From NCBI GenBank assembly GCA_017505725.1, contig JAFVOR010000019.1, positions 1 through 61,649 of the forward strand: a stretch of 61,649 bases of DNA, written 5' to 3'. Positions 51,156-60,400 of this stretch are shown piece by piece. The stretch is from Alistipes sp. (lineage in GTDB: Bacteria; Bacteroidota; Bacteroidia; Bacteroidales; Rikenellaceae). The notes under the pieces are model-generated. The model had not been told where the DNA came from, ran no database searches, and worked only from the letters and a program-made list of their open reading frames with translations. The position numbers were made by a program, and so were the translations under genes. Within the stretch, counting starts at the first letter, position 1. Each line of letters opens with the position of its first letter.

Positions 51156-51193
51156 GGTGCTGATTTCGATTTTATAGATTATAAAAGCCAAAA

Positions 51194-51250
51194 GCTAATG
51201 GCTAATGGCCAAAAATAATTTTTAATTTTGAATTTTTAATTTTGAATTTT
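51194..51250 (+). repeat. Heptamer tandem repeats before lpxA
   Basis: Two GCTAATG units (51194-51207), then five heptamers TAATTTT, TAATTTT, GAATTTT, TAATTTT, GAATTTT (from about 51216) ending 4 bases before the lpxA ATG. Confidence 0.88.
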
Positions 51251-51254
51251 AGAT

Positions 51255-52031
51255 ATGATAAGTCCTTTAGCTTATGTTCACCCCGATGCAAAGTTGGGTA
51301 AGAATGTTACGGTAGAGCCTTTTGCCTACATCGCCGGCGATGTTGAGATTGGCGACGATTGTTGGATCGGTCCGGGTGCCATCATCAACGATGGCGCACG
51401 CATCGGCAAGCGCAACAAAATTCACACAGGTGCCTCCATTTCGTGCCTTCCGCAGGATTTGAAGTTTGTGGGCGAGACGACCACCGCTGTCATTGGTGAC
51501 GACAACGATATCCGCGAGTGTGTAACCATCAGTCGTGGTACCGCATCGCGTGGCACAACCATCGTAGGCAATGGCAATCTGCTTATGGCATACGTTCACG
51601 TGGCGCACGACGATGTTGTGGGTAGCCATTGCGTCATCGCAAACCGTGTTTCGCTTGCCGGTGAGGTAGAGGTTGGCGACTGGGTAGTTATCGGCGGTCA
51701 CTCGGCTGTGCATCAGTGGTGCAAGATTGGCGACCACTGTATGATTCAGGGAGGCTCGTTGGTATGTCAGGATGTGCCACCTTTCGTAACAATGCGCGCG
51801 AGTGGCTCCTACGCCGGCATCAACAAGATCGGTTTGCAGCGTCGAGGCTTCAGCGATGAGCAGATTGCCAATATCTACGCCACTTGCAAGACCATATTCC
51901 AGACCGACTTGAACTTCTCGCAGGCTTGCAACGAGGCCGAGCAGACCGTGGCGCAGACACCTGAGCGTGATGCCATCATCAAGTTTGTGCGTGATTCGAA
52001 GCGTGGTGTAATCAAGAAATTCAACCGTTAG
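51255..52031 (+). CDS. lpxA: UDP-N-acetylglucosamine acyltransferase
   Basis: A 258-aa left-handed beta-helix enzyme that starts lipid A synthesis by acylating UDP-GlcNAc. The hexapeptide-repeat N-terminus (ISPLAYVHPDAKLGKNVTVEPFAYI) and IHTGASISCLPQDLKF are diagnostic; the catalytic histidine lies in MAYVHVAHDD. It lies in the expected order behind lpxC-fabZ, and 1 base before lutA. Confidence 0.96.
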   Translation: MISPLAYVHPDAKLGKNVTVEPFAYIAGDVEIGDDCWIGPGAIINDGARIGKRNKIHTGASISCLPQDLKFVGETTTAVIGDDNDIRECVTISRGTASRGTTIVGNGNLLMAYVHVAHDDVVGSHCVIANRVSLAGEVEVGDWVVIGGHSAVHQWCKIGDHCMIQGGSLVCQDVPPFVTMRASGSYAGINKIGLQRRGFSDEQIANIYATCKTIFQTDLNFSQACNEAEQTVAQTPERDAIIKFVRDSKRGVIKKFNR

Positions 52032-52032
52032 T

Positions 52033-52773
52033 ATGCGTGTTGCTCTATTTGTGCCTTGCTATGTCAACGCCCTCTATCCCGAGGTCGGTGAGGCGGCGTA
52101 TCGTCTGCTGACATCACTCGGTCTGGATGTCGACTATCCGTTGGAGCAGACCTGCTGTGGTCAGCCAATGGGTAATGCCGGCTACGAGAAGGATGCAGAG
52201 CCATTGGCAGAGCGTATGGAGGCTCTCTTTGCCAACTACGACTATGTCGTAGGTCCATCGGCAAGTTGCGTGTCGTTTGTGCGCGAGGCATATCCTCGCC
52301 TTACCCATCACGATGATAAACATCAATGTCTTTCGAGTCGAATCTACGATATTTGCGAGTTCTTGCACGATGTGGTCAAGCCCACCTCGCTCAAGGCTCG
52401 TTTCCCGCATAAGGTCTCGATTCATAACTCTTGTCACGGAGTCCGCCTTATGAGGTTGAGCTCTCCGAGCGAGGAGAATGTGCCATACTACTCGAAGTTA
52501 CGCAACCTCTTGGAGTTGGTCGAGGGTATCGAGATTGTAGAGCCCGAGCGCAGAGATGAGTGTTGCGGCTTCGGAGGCCTCTTTTCGATCGAGGAGAGCG
52601 CAGTGTCGGCGCGTATGGGACACGACAAGGTGCAACGCCATATTGCTACGGGGGCTGAGTTTATCACAGGTGCCGACTCGTCGTGCCTGATGCATATGGG
52701 TGGCGTTATTGAGCGTGAGAAACTCCCTATCCGCACAAAACATATTGTCGAAATTCTAACGGCTGAGGAATGA
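52033..52773 (+). CDS. lutA: L-lactate utilisation protein LutA (CCG-domain Fe-S protein)
   Basis: A 246-aa cytoplasmic protein with two cysteine-rich CCG motifs: QTCCGQPMGNAGY and DECCGFGGLFS, each preceded by a further conserved cysteine (FVPCYVNALYP, NSCHGVR). It is a subunit of the LutABC/YkgEFG complex that oxidises L-lactate to pyruvate. It begins 1 base after the lpxA stop and overlaps lutB by 4 bases. Confidence 0.93.
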   Translation: MRVALFVPCYVNALYPEVGEAAYRLLTSLGLDVDYPLEQTCCGQPMGNAGYEKDAEPLAERMEALFANYDYVVGPSASCVSFVREAYPRLTHHDDKHQCLSSRIYDICEFLHDVVKPTSLKARFPHKVSIHNSCHGVRLMRLSSPSEENVPYYSKLRNLLELVEGIEIVEPERRDECCGFGGLFSIEESAVSARMGHDKVQRHIATGAEFITGADSSCLMHMGGVIEREKLPIRTKHIVEILTAEE

Positions 52774-54137
52774 GTTATCACGCAGTAAAGGCTAAAGCCT
52801 TCTTAAAGAATGAGGCGCGTGCTTCGTGGCACGACAGGGCTCTATACGCAGTGCGCGAGAAGCGCGACCGTCAGGCCTGCTCGTTGCCCGAGTGGGAGGA
52901 GTTGCGTAGTGTCGCTTCGGCTATCAAGGAGCATACATTGTCACATTTGGTAACCTATCTCGAGGAGTTCGAGCGCAACGCCTTGGCAAATGGCATAAAG
53001 GTCCATTGGGCAGAGTCGGGCGAGGAGATGAATGCCATCGTGGCGAAGATTATCGAGGAGCGGGGAGCAAAACACCTTATCAAGTCGAAGTCGATGCTGG
53101 CCGAGGAGTGCTACCTTGCGCCATATCTTGAGGAGCGAGGTGTCGAGGTTGTAGAGAGCGACTTGGGCGAGCGTATCGTTCAGCTGATGCACTGCCCACC
53201 AAGCCATATTGTCTTGCCCGCAATCCACATCAAACGCGAGGAGGTGGGCGAGTTGTTCGAGCGCGAACTCTCGACCGAAAAGGGTAACTCCGATCCCACA
53301 TACCTCACGCACGAGGCTCGCAAACATCTGCGCGAAAAGTTTCTCTCGGCGGATGTCTCGATGACGGGTGTCAACTTCGCCATAGCCTCCGAGGGCGCTT
53401 TTGCTGTCTGCACCAACGAGGGCAATGCCGATATGGGTACTTCGTTTACCGATACGCATATCGCCATTATGGGACTCGAGAAGGTTATCCCCGATATGGC
53501 TTCTTTGGGTGTTTTTACCCGTCTTTTGGCACGCTCGGCTACGGGACAACCCATCACAACCTACACCTCCATCTATCGCAAGCCCGAGCCTGGTAAGGAG
53601 ATTCACCTTGTGATAGTGGACAATGGCCGTACACAGTCGTTGGCCGATGAGGAGCACCGCAATATGCTCAAGTGTATGCGTTGCGGAGCGTGTATGAACA
53701 CCTGCCCTGTCTATCGTCGCACAGGCGGCTACTCCTACTACTATTTTATTCCGGGACCTCTCGGCATCAATCTCGGAATGTTGCGCTCACCGGAGGCGTA
53801 TGGAGGCAATGTGTCGGGGTGTTCGTTGTGCTATTCGTGCTCGGGTGTATGCCCTGCCAAGGTCGATTTGGCAGAGCAGATATACAAGTGGCGTCAGCAG
53901 ATGGCACCACTTGGAGTGGCAGATACGAAGAAGAAGTTGATGGTGAAGATGATGAATATGTTGATGCGTCGTCCGCGTCTATTCAATGCAGCATTGGCGG
54001 CTGTGCCATTTGTTCCTCGCTTCATATATAACAATAGTATAAATCCCTGGTACGCCTCGGGACGCGAGATGCCGCACTTTGCATCGAAGAGTTTCCGTGT
54101 GTTGTGGCGCGAGGGCAAAATTACAAAGAAGGAGTAG
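52770..54137 (+). CDS. lutB: L-lactate utilisation iron-sulfur protein LutB
   Basis: A 455-aa protein with an N-terminal LUD domain and two 4Fe-4S motifs: CMRCGACMNTCPV and CSLCYSCSGVCPAKV (about residues 300-370). It is the electron-transfer subunit of the LutABC lactate oxidase. It overlaps lutA (ATGA) and ends 2 bases before lutC. No lactate permease gene accompanies the set. Confidence 0.94.
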   Translation: MSYHAVKAKAFLKNEARASWHDRALYAVREKRDRQACSLPEWEELRSVASAIKEHTLSHLVTYLEEFERNALANGIKVHWAESGEEMNAIVAKIIEERGAKHLIKSKSMLAEECYLAPYLEERGVEVVESDLGERIVQLMHCPPSHIVLPAIHIKREEVGELFERELSTEKGNSDPTYLTHEARKHLREKFLSADVSMTGVNFAIASEGAFAVCTNEGNADMGTSFTDTHIAIMGLEKVIPDMASLGVFTRLLARSATGQPITTYTSIYRKPEPGKEIHLVIVDNGRTQSLADEEHRNMLKCMRCGACMNTCPVYRRTGGYSYYYFIPGPLGINLGMLRSPEAYGGNVSGCSLCYSCSGVCPAKVDLAEQIYKWRQQMAPLGVADTKKKLMVKMMNMLMRRPRLFNAALAAVPFVPRFIYNNSINPWYASGREMPHFASKSFRVLWREGKITKKE

Positions 54138-54139
54138 CG

Positions 54140-54712
54140 ATGAGTGCAAGAGATAATATCTTAAATAGACTTCGTGCAGTCGAACTTGCCGAGGTTGCAA
54201 AACCACAACTCGACATTGCCCCCATCCGTTTTGACGATAGGGTAGCCCACTTTGCCGAGATGGTAAAGGCAGTTGGTGGCGAGGTTGCAGAGCTACAAGG
54301 CTCTCTTCTCGAAACTCTTGTTGCGTTGGGCATTGATACCGATAAAGTTGTCTCTTCGTTGGAGGAGTTGAGCGAGAAGGCTCTCAATCCCGACAATGTT
54401 GCCGATCTCCACGAACTTGGTGGCGACTACACAACGGTTGTTGCGGGTAAGATTGGCGTAGCCGAGAATGGTGCAGTGTGGGTGCCCGTTGAGGGCCGAC
54501 GCAAGGCGCATCTCTTTGCGTGTCAGCATATTGTGATTCTGCTCGACAAGAGTTGCGTAGTTGATACTATGCACGACGCGGTGCAACAACTCTCGCTCGA
54601 GGATATCGGCTACGGAGTATTTCTCTCGGGCCCATCCAAGACTGCCGACATCGAGCAGGCTTTGGTGATGGGTGCTCACGGAGCAATGAAGGCGACAATT
54701 GTTTTTTACTAA
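54140..54712 (+). CDS. lutC: L-lactate utilisation protein LutC (LUD domain)
   Basis: A 190-aa LUD-domain protein (MSARDNILNRLRAVE at the start; AENGAVWVPV, HIVILLDKSCVVD, GPSKTADIEQALVMGAHG further on). It is the third subunit of LutABC. The ATG at 54140 lies 2 bases after lutB; the in-frame TTG at 54104 would overlap lutB and is not used. Confidence 0.92.
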   Translation: MSARDNILNRLRAVELAEVAKPQLDIAPIRFDDRVAHFAEMVKAVGGEVAELQGSLLETLVALGIDTDKVVSSLEELSEKALNPDNVADLHELGGDYTTVVAGKIGVAENGAVWVPVEGRRKAHLFACQHIVILLDKSCVVDTMHDAVQQLSLEDIGYGVFLSGPSKTADIEQALVMGAHGAMKATIVFY

Positions 54713-54728
54713 CCAAATATTACTATCT

Positions 54729-55892
54729 ATGAAAAAGTTTCTATTCGTAGCAATGCTGCTTTGTGGCATCTATTCGGCGCAGGCAATCAAAATCATTCAC
54801 GGACCATATCTGCAGGCGGTATCCGACACCGAGGCAACCATTATGTGGGTGACCGATACGAAGGCCCTCTCGTGGGTTGAGCTTGCCCCGAACGATGGCA
54901 CTAACTTCTACCACGTGGAGCGTCCGCAATACTACCAGACCTATCTTGGCAAGCGTGTCTATGGCACTGTTCACCAGATCCGTATCACAGGCCTCGAGCC
55001 GGGCAAGAGCTATCGCTACTCGACATCGTCGAAGGAGGTTGTCGATATGAAGGGCCATCGCGTAACCTATGGTCACGTGGCAACAACCAAGGTCTATGGC
55101 AAGAACTTCAACAATGTATTCACTACGCTGCAGCCAGGCAAGGAGAAGATTCAGTTCATTATGCTTAATGACATCCACGCCAAGCAGGAGAAGATGGCGG
55201 CATTGCTCAACACCTTCGAGAAGGGCAAGACCGATATGGTCTTCTATACAGGCGATATGGTGAGTATGGTGCCAACCGAGGATATCCTCTTCCAGGGTTT
55301 TGTCGATTTGTCGGTAGCGCATTTTGCAAAGCAGGTTCCGTTCTATCTCGCTCGTGGTAACCACGAGACTCGCGGACTCTTCGCTACAAGTTTTATGACC
55401 TACTTCCCATCGCTTACGGGCAAACCTTACTACACGCTCAAGCACGGTGATGTATTCTTCATCATCCTGGACGGAGGCGAGGATAAGCCGGATAGCTGCC
55501 TCGAGTACTACGAGACTGCGCAGTACGACAACTACCGCAAGGAGGAGGCCGAGTGGCTCAAGGGCGTAGTGGAGAGTGAGGATTGCAAGAACGCAAAGTA
55601 TCGTGTGGTGCTGATGCATATGCCTCCGATTGGCGGCAAGAATATGTGGCACGGACCAAAGCACGCAGGTGAGTGCTTCTTCCCTGTCCTGAACAAGGCG
55701 AACATCACCGTTATGCTCTCGGGACACACCCACAAATATTCGTACAACACACCTGAGACTACCGATGCCGAGTTCCCAATCCTAGTCAATGCTCACAATA
55801 CCGCGCTCAAGGCTAATGTGAACAAGAGCGGCATCACCATCGATGTAATCGACACCAACGGATCGATTAAGCATACTCATACCTTCAAATAG
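54729..55892 (+). CDS. Secreted metallophosphoesterase (paralogue of 32701-33849)
   Basis: A 387-aa protein with a signal peptide (about 1-19), an N-terminal fibronectin-III-like domain (GPYLQAVSDTEATIMWVTD) and a calcineurin-like phosphoesterase with NDIHAKQEK, TGDMV, RGNHETRG, LMHMPP and SGHTHKYS. Shares IDGG/LDGGEDKPDS and overall order with its paralogue 21 kb upstream. It follows lutC by 16 bases, so it may be part of the lpxC-to-lutC transcript. Substrate unknown. Confidence 0.88.
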   Translation: MKKFLFVAMLLCGIYSAQAIKIIHGPYLQAVSDTEATIMWVTDTKALSWVELAPNDGTNFYHVERPQYYQTYLGKRVYGTVHQIRITGLEPGKSYRYSTSSKEVVDMKGHRVTYGHVATTKVYGKNFNNVFTTLQPGKEKIQFIMLNDIHAKQEKMAALLNTFEKGKTDMVFYTGDMVSMVPTEDILFQGFVDLSVAHFAKQVPFYLARGNHETRGLFATSFMTYFPSLTGKPYYTLKHGDVFFIILDGGEDKPDSCLEYYETAQYDNYRKEEAEWLKGVVESEDCKNAKYRVVLMHMPPIGGKNMWHGPKHAGECFFPVLNKANITVMLSGHTHKYSYNTPETTDAEFPILVNAHNTALKANVNKSGITIDVIDTNGSIKHTHTFK

Positions 55893-55918
55893 ACCACCTC
55901 ATAGAGGGGAGATACAGT

Positions 55919-55950
55919 GCAGAGAGGACTCGAAATCGAGTCCTCTCTGC
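55919..55950 (+). terminator. Perfect 15-bp hairpin after the metallophosphoesterase
   Basis: GCAGAGAGGACTCGA and its exact complement, with AA between. No T tract follows, so it is either a 3'-end stabiliser or a non-classical terminator. Confidence 0.7.
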
Positions 55951-56010
55951 GTCTGATATGTGGCTTCGATGTTTTGGCGATAAAAGTTTTATCTTTTCGA
56001 CTCTTTTTCG

Positions 56011-56018
56011 TATCTTTG
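56011..56018 (+). promoter_or_regulatory. -7 box for the glycosyltransferase
   Basis: TATCTTTG, 26 bases before the ATG at 56045. Confidence 0.65.
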
Positions 56019-56044
56019 CTCCAGTAAGAAAAAGTCCTAGAAGT

Positions 56045-57220
56045 ATGGCTAATATATCATTTATGATACAATCCTTTCCGGGTGGAGGTGTCGAGCGAGT
56101 TATTATGAATCTGGCCAAGCCTTTGACCGAGGCGGGACATCGTGTGTTTCTCTTCGTCAACCAGCTGCTTGAGGATAAACTGCCTCAGGAGGATTTGGCT
56201 ATTACATATATCAAGCTCCCCTATAGGGTGCGAAAGAGCAAGAACTACCCCGTAATCGTCGAGGCGGTAAAAAAGTATGATATAAAGGTGTTCTTCTCGC
56301 TTCTCTACTTCCCGAGCTACTTGAAGGAGCTTCGAGCTACAGGTTTGTGTCGCATTGTTTACGTACTGCACGGTGAGCCTTTCTACGAGAAGAAGATGAA
56401 GGTCGCCAATATAACAAGGCCCGGAGAGTTGACTATGGGTAAATGGCTCGAAAAATACCTTGTCAACATCCCGAAACTCAAGTTGGGGTACTACGATAGG
56501 CGAATGTTGAAATACTACAAGAAGGCCTATTACAACACCGATGCCTTTGGTGTGTTGTTCGATGGCTATGGCGAGCAGATTGCCAAGGCTTTGGGTATTG
56601 ACTACAAGGAATCGCACCTCTGCACCTTGCAGAATCCGACTGCCGAGTTCGATGGCGACTCCGCTCCACTTCCGCGCGAAAAGAGGGTTGTCTATGTGGG
56701 TCGATTGACCTATTGGGATAAACGATTGGATCGTCTCTTGGTGGTGTGGGAGAGGATCTATCAGCGATTCCCCGAGTGGCGTCTATGCTTTGTGGGAGAT
56801 GGCGAGGATAGTGTCAACCTGCGAAAGATTGCGGCTGACAAGGGACTGCAACGAGTGGAGTTTATGGGGTGGCACAACAACCCAACTCAATTCTATCGCA
56901 CATCCGAGATTGTGTGTATGACATCGGCATCGGAGGGGTGTCCGATGGCCCTGCTTGAGGCGCAACAGTGCGGTTGTGCTGCGGTGGCGTTCGACTGTTG
57001 TGCGGGCATTCACGAGATACTCTCGCCTACGGGTGTGAATGGCGTGTTGGTGCCAAATGACGATATCGGGGCCTATGCCGAGGCACTTGCCGAGCTAATG
57101 AGCGACGATAATCTGCGCCACAAGATACAGGCAAATGGGCCAAGCAGTACCCAACGATTCTCAATCGAGAATAGCATCAAGCAGTATGATGCACTGATTC
57201 GGAAACTTTGTGCCGAGTAG
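56045..57220 (+). CDS. GT4-family glycosyltransferase
   Basis: A 391-aa cytoplasmic or membrane-associated GT-B glycosyltransferase. The N-terminus FPGGGVERVIMNLAKPL is the acceptor-domain glycine loop; the donor half has VVYVGRLTYWDKRLDRLL and the EX7E-like SEGCPMALLEAQQCGCAAVAF. Such enzymes transfer a nucleotide-sugar residue in glycan synthesis; neither sugar can be named. It is a single-gene unit with its own promoter and terminator, apart from the rfb genes. Confidence 0.9.
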   Translation: MANISFMIQSFPGGGVERVIMNLAKPLTEAGHRVFLFVNQLLEDKLPQEDLAITYIKLPYRVRKSKNYPVIVEAVKKYDIKVFFSLLYFPSYLKELRATGLCRIVYVLHGEPFYEKKMKVANITRPGELTMGKWLEKYLVNIPKLKLGYYDRRMLKYYKKAYYNTDAFGVLFDGYGEQIAKALGIDYKESHLCTLQNPTAEFDGDSAPLPREKRVVYVGRLTYWDKRLDRLLVVWERIYQRFPEWRLCFVGDGEDSVNLRKIAADKGLQRVEFMGWHNNPTQFYRTSEIVCMTSASEGCPMALLEAQQCGCAAVAFDCCAGIHEILSPTGVNGVLVPNDDIGAYAEALAELMSDDNLRHKIQANGPSSTQRFSIENSIKQYDALIRKLCAE

Positions 57221-57240
57221 CTCCAAATAGGTAGCACACC

Positions 57241-57283
57241 TTTACTAAGAAAGGGGGCTCAACTGCCCCCTTTTCTTAGTAAA
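57241..57283. terminator. Bidirectional terminator between the glycosyltransferase and the small-peptide gene
   Basis: A long near-perfect stem: TTTACTAAGAAAGGGGGC pairs with GCCCCCTTTTCTTAGTAAA (one extra base), loop TCAACT. The small-peptide stop codon (57276-57278) lies inside the right arm. Confidence 0.93.
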
Positions 57284-57392
57284 TAAGTTCGTCTTGTTCT
57301 GTGCCAAAGCCTGGCAAGCCGACGCTATCGCCGTAACCTCTCTCGGCTACGATGTCGAAAATCTGAAATTCTGGTTTTAGGTAATTTTTCAT
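57276..57392 (-). CDS. Small peptide of unknown function (38 aa)
   Basis: A 38-aa product starting MKNYLKPEFQIFDIV, with AERGYGDSVGLPGFG in the middle and ending GTEQDELIY. No signal peptide or membrane helix. It starts 19 bases downstream of the 1398-aa lipoprotein gene and its stop codon lies in the terminator stem. Its last nine codons match the frame just upstream of that lipoprotein gene (61620-61649, ending GTENDELIY), so two copies flank it. It shares its plan with the peptide at 34058-34204. Function unknown; no processing enzyme or exporter is nearby. Confidence 0.8.
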   Translation of the reverse strand: MKNYLKPEFQIFDIVAERGYGDSVGLPGFGTEQDELIY

Positions 57393-57411
57393 AGTCGTAA
57401 CTTTTTAGAGG

Positions 57412-60400
57412 TTATTCGAATGTTGGCTTCTCGGCAAGGAAGGTGCAACCGTCGTACTCGACAACGCCACTCCAGTCGGTTGTGCCACCATAGATATACT
57501 TGTGGAAGTTCGATGCGGTGATATTCTCCTCTTCGTAACTTTCATCCTCGGTATCGTATGCTGTCGCAATACCGCCCACCTTGCAGTTTGTTGCAATGAC
57601 CGTTTCCGAACGCGATGATCCTGTGATATGACCCGAACCGGCAACACCCTGGGCATCGACCTTGCAGTGCGATGTGGCGTTTGCCACGCCCACAATTGTT
57701 CTACCAAAGATACCTCCGGCGTAGCTGTCGCTCTTGCTGCTTCCGGTGAAGATGATGTCTCCCGTATTTACGATATCGCCAGTCCAAGACGAAGTAGGTC
57801 TTGCCATATCGCCTACTATACCACCGATAAATACCGGACCGGTAGGGTTGCTACCCGTAAACTCAATCTTACCGCTATTTCTGAATCCGTCGGTTATGTT
57901 CAGATTCTTCGTTCCGTCATTTCGTACCTGACCTGCAAAACCACCCAAGCAGATGGTATTCTCTTTGTTGTAGTTTGTGTCAGCCACTGCCTCTGTTGAG
58001 ACGCCTGCCTTGCCCTTGAATGAGATGTTTCCGCTATTGTAACAGTTTTTGTAGGCGTAGGTTGCGTATGTCGCATTAAAGTAACCAATCATACCTCCAA
58101 TATATGTACCATTGCCGACCTCTGTATTCTCAGATACGGTGTAGTTTCCGGTGTTGAAGCAATCGGTGAATGTGCCACCATACTTTCCGTAGCAGTACAT
58201 TCCTCCTACAATGAGCGTGCCTCCAATTTTTGCGTCAATGAGGAAATCACCTGTGTTGCCGTGTCTTTCTCTTACATAGTTGTTCGTAGCATAGCAGAAT
58301 CCGGTGATATATACAGACGCACCGTAGTCACCCTTGACGGTGATATCTCCGTGGTTTACCACATCGTACGATTTGTCTTGGAATTTATTGGTGATACCGG
58401 CAACAGTCACATTAGAATTTTTGTGTGTGAGGTTCAAGAGGATGTCGCCCTTCTCGGTGTTGTAGATGTTGTTGTGTGGGCCTTTACCGTTCACGGAGAG
58501 AGATACGCCAGCTACATAGAGTGCAGTTGTCGAGTTCGACTCTCCGAGCACGGTGATAGGTGCGTTGTTGGTACAATTCTTCAAGGTGAGCAACTCCTTG
58601 TCGTGAAATCCGAAGCAACCGGCAACCTTCACTGCACCATCATAAATTCCGTTGAGCGATATTGCGCCGTTGTTGGTCATATTCTGCATTGTTGCGCAGT
58701 ATGGGTCGGATGTGATACCGCCGAGGTGTAATGCACCCTTGTTATGAGCGTTGTAGATAATCTCTCCATTATTAGTATAGGTATCGTATACAGTATCGGT
58801 CGCCTTGTTGTAGATATCGCCCACAACACCACCAATCTGAGGGCTACCCTCGATGAGGCAGTCCGATGTAACCTCAAACTTACCGTTATTCACAAGGTTT
58901 GAGTGTGCAGCGGTAATATATCCCGATACGCCACCTGCTCTGAAGTTACCTCCAGATTTCGACTCGGTCACTTCACCGGTCTCGGCATTGGTCGAGGTAG
59001 TTGTCCATTGGAGGACATCTCCCTTGAAGACAATGTCTCCGTTGTTGGTCATTCCGTCAACAGCGGTTGCCTCGGTGATACCTACACAACCTCCGAGGAA
59101 TATGTCGGCCGAGAGGGTGAGTTGAGCGTCCTCGGTAAAGGTGATGTTACCATTATTTACAGCACCGGTACCCGGACGAACATTGTTGCTGATACCATTG
59201 CCGAGGATACCTCCGACTGTAGCGCGATAACCTGCAAACGAACCCGAGAAGGTGATGTTACCGTGGTTGTCCGACTCGGTAGTCGAGTACGAAGAGTCTG
59301 ATACCACACCTCCGATATTGAGAATCTGTGCGTTGATAACATCTGATGAGGTGCTGTTGATGGTGATGTCGGTGTCGATATTGATGTCACCATAGTTGTC
59401 GCAGTTGGCGATAGCACCCTTTGTCTTGTAGCCGATTACACCGGCAATGTTGATTGAACGCTCGGTCGACGACATATGAATCCACTTACCCGAGAGGGTG
59501 ATGTCGCCATTCTGCAAGTTGTGGCAGTTCTTTGTCAATTGGCGACCGAAGGCGGTAAATCCACCAACACGGTAATAGTATGAACCATTCTTTATATTCT
59601 CCTCGTCGGTCGAGCAGAGAACATTCACCGGACCATTGTTCGAGCAGTCGTGGCAAGAACCTACAGCACCGTCGTTAGGGTTGTAGATTGTAGCGGCAAA
59701 ACCTCCGGCCATAAGACCAAGTGTGCGCATTGTGCTCTTAACCTCCACCTTGCCGGTATTGTGGCAATTTGTAGTAACGCTGTTGAAGCAATATCCGAAC
59801 AGACCGCCAATGCCGAGCATATAGGTGCGTCCATCCATAGTGATATCTCCACTATTGTCGCAACCGTCGATAGTACCTGTACAGAAAACACCTGCAACTC
59901 CTGCAACGCTCACCGGTGTATTTGCACCCGCTGCGCCTGTGCCAATTGCATTGAAGGATACATTGGCAAAGTTGTCGCAATTGGTCATAACGGTGGCTGC
60001 TGTTGTGGAGGTATAGCCGAGGATACCAGCAACTACCGGACGATAGATGAACGACTTGGCGTTGTCCTCGTACTTGACCTCACCGCGATTCTCGAGATTG
60101 GTAAGTTTAGTTGTGATAACTGTAGCCGCTGTGGTCTCGGTTGCATCATCGAGTGTGTTACTCAAAGCACATCCAATAACACCTCCAAATGAAGGGTACA
60201 ATGCTATGGTGTTGCCCAACGAAGCCACCTGCTTTACGGTAAACGATGCATTGTTGACGCAATCGATAACCTCACCGCCAGTGAGTACGCCAATAAGTGA
60301 TCCTGCGGTAACATAGCCATAGTTGTTCTTATTGGCCTCAGGTACTATAGTGTTAGGATTCTCGATTATGATAGTTCCCGCCACCGAGCAGTTCTGCATT

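Noticed and set aside
49800-51191. 463-codon minus-strand frame opposite lpxC-fabZ
   Set aside because: Antisense shadow of an essential, fully recognisable gene.
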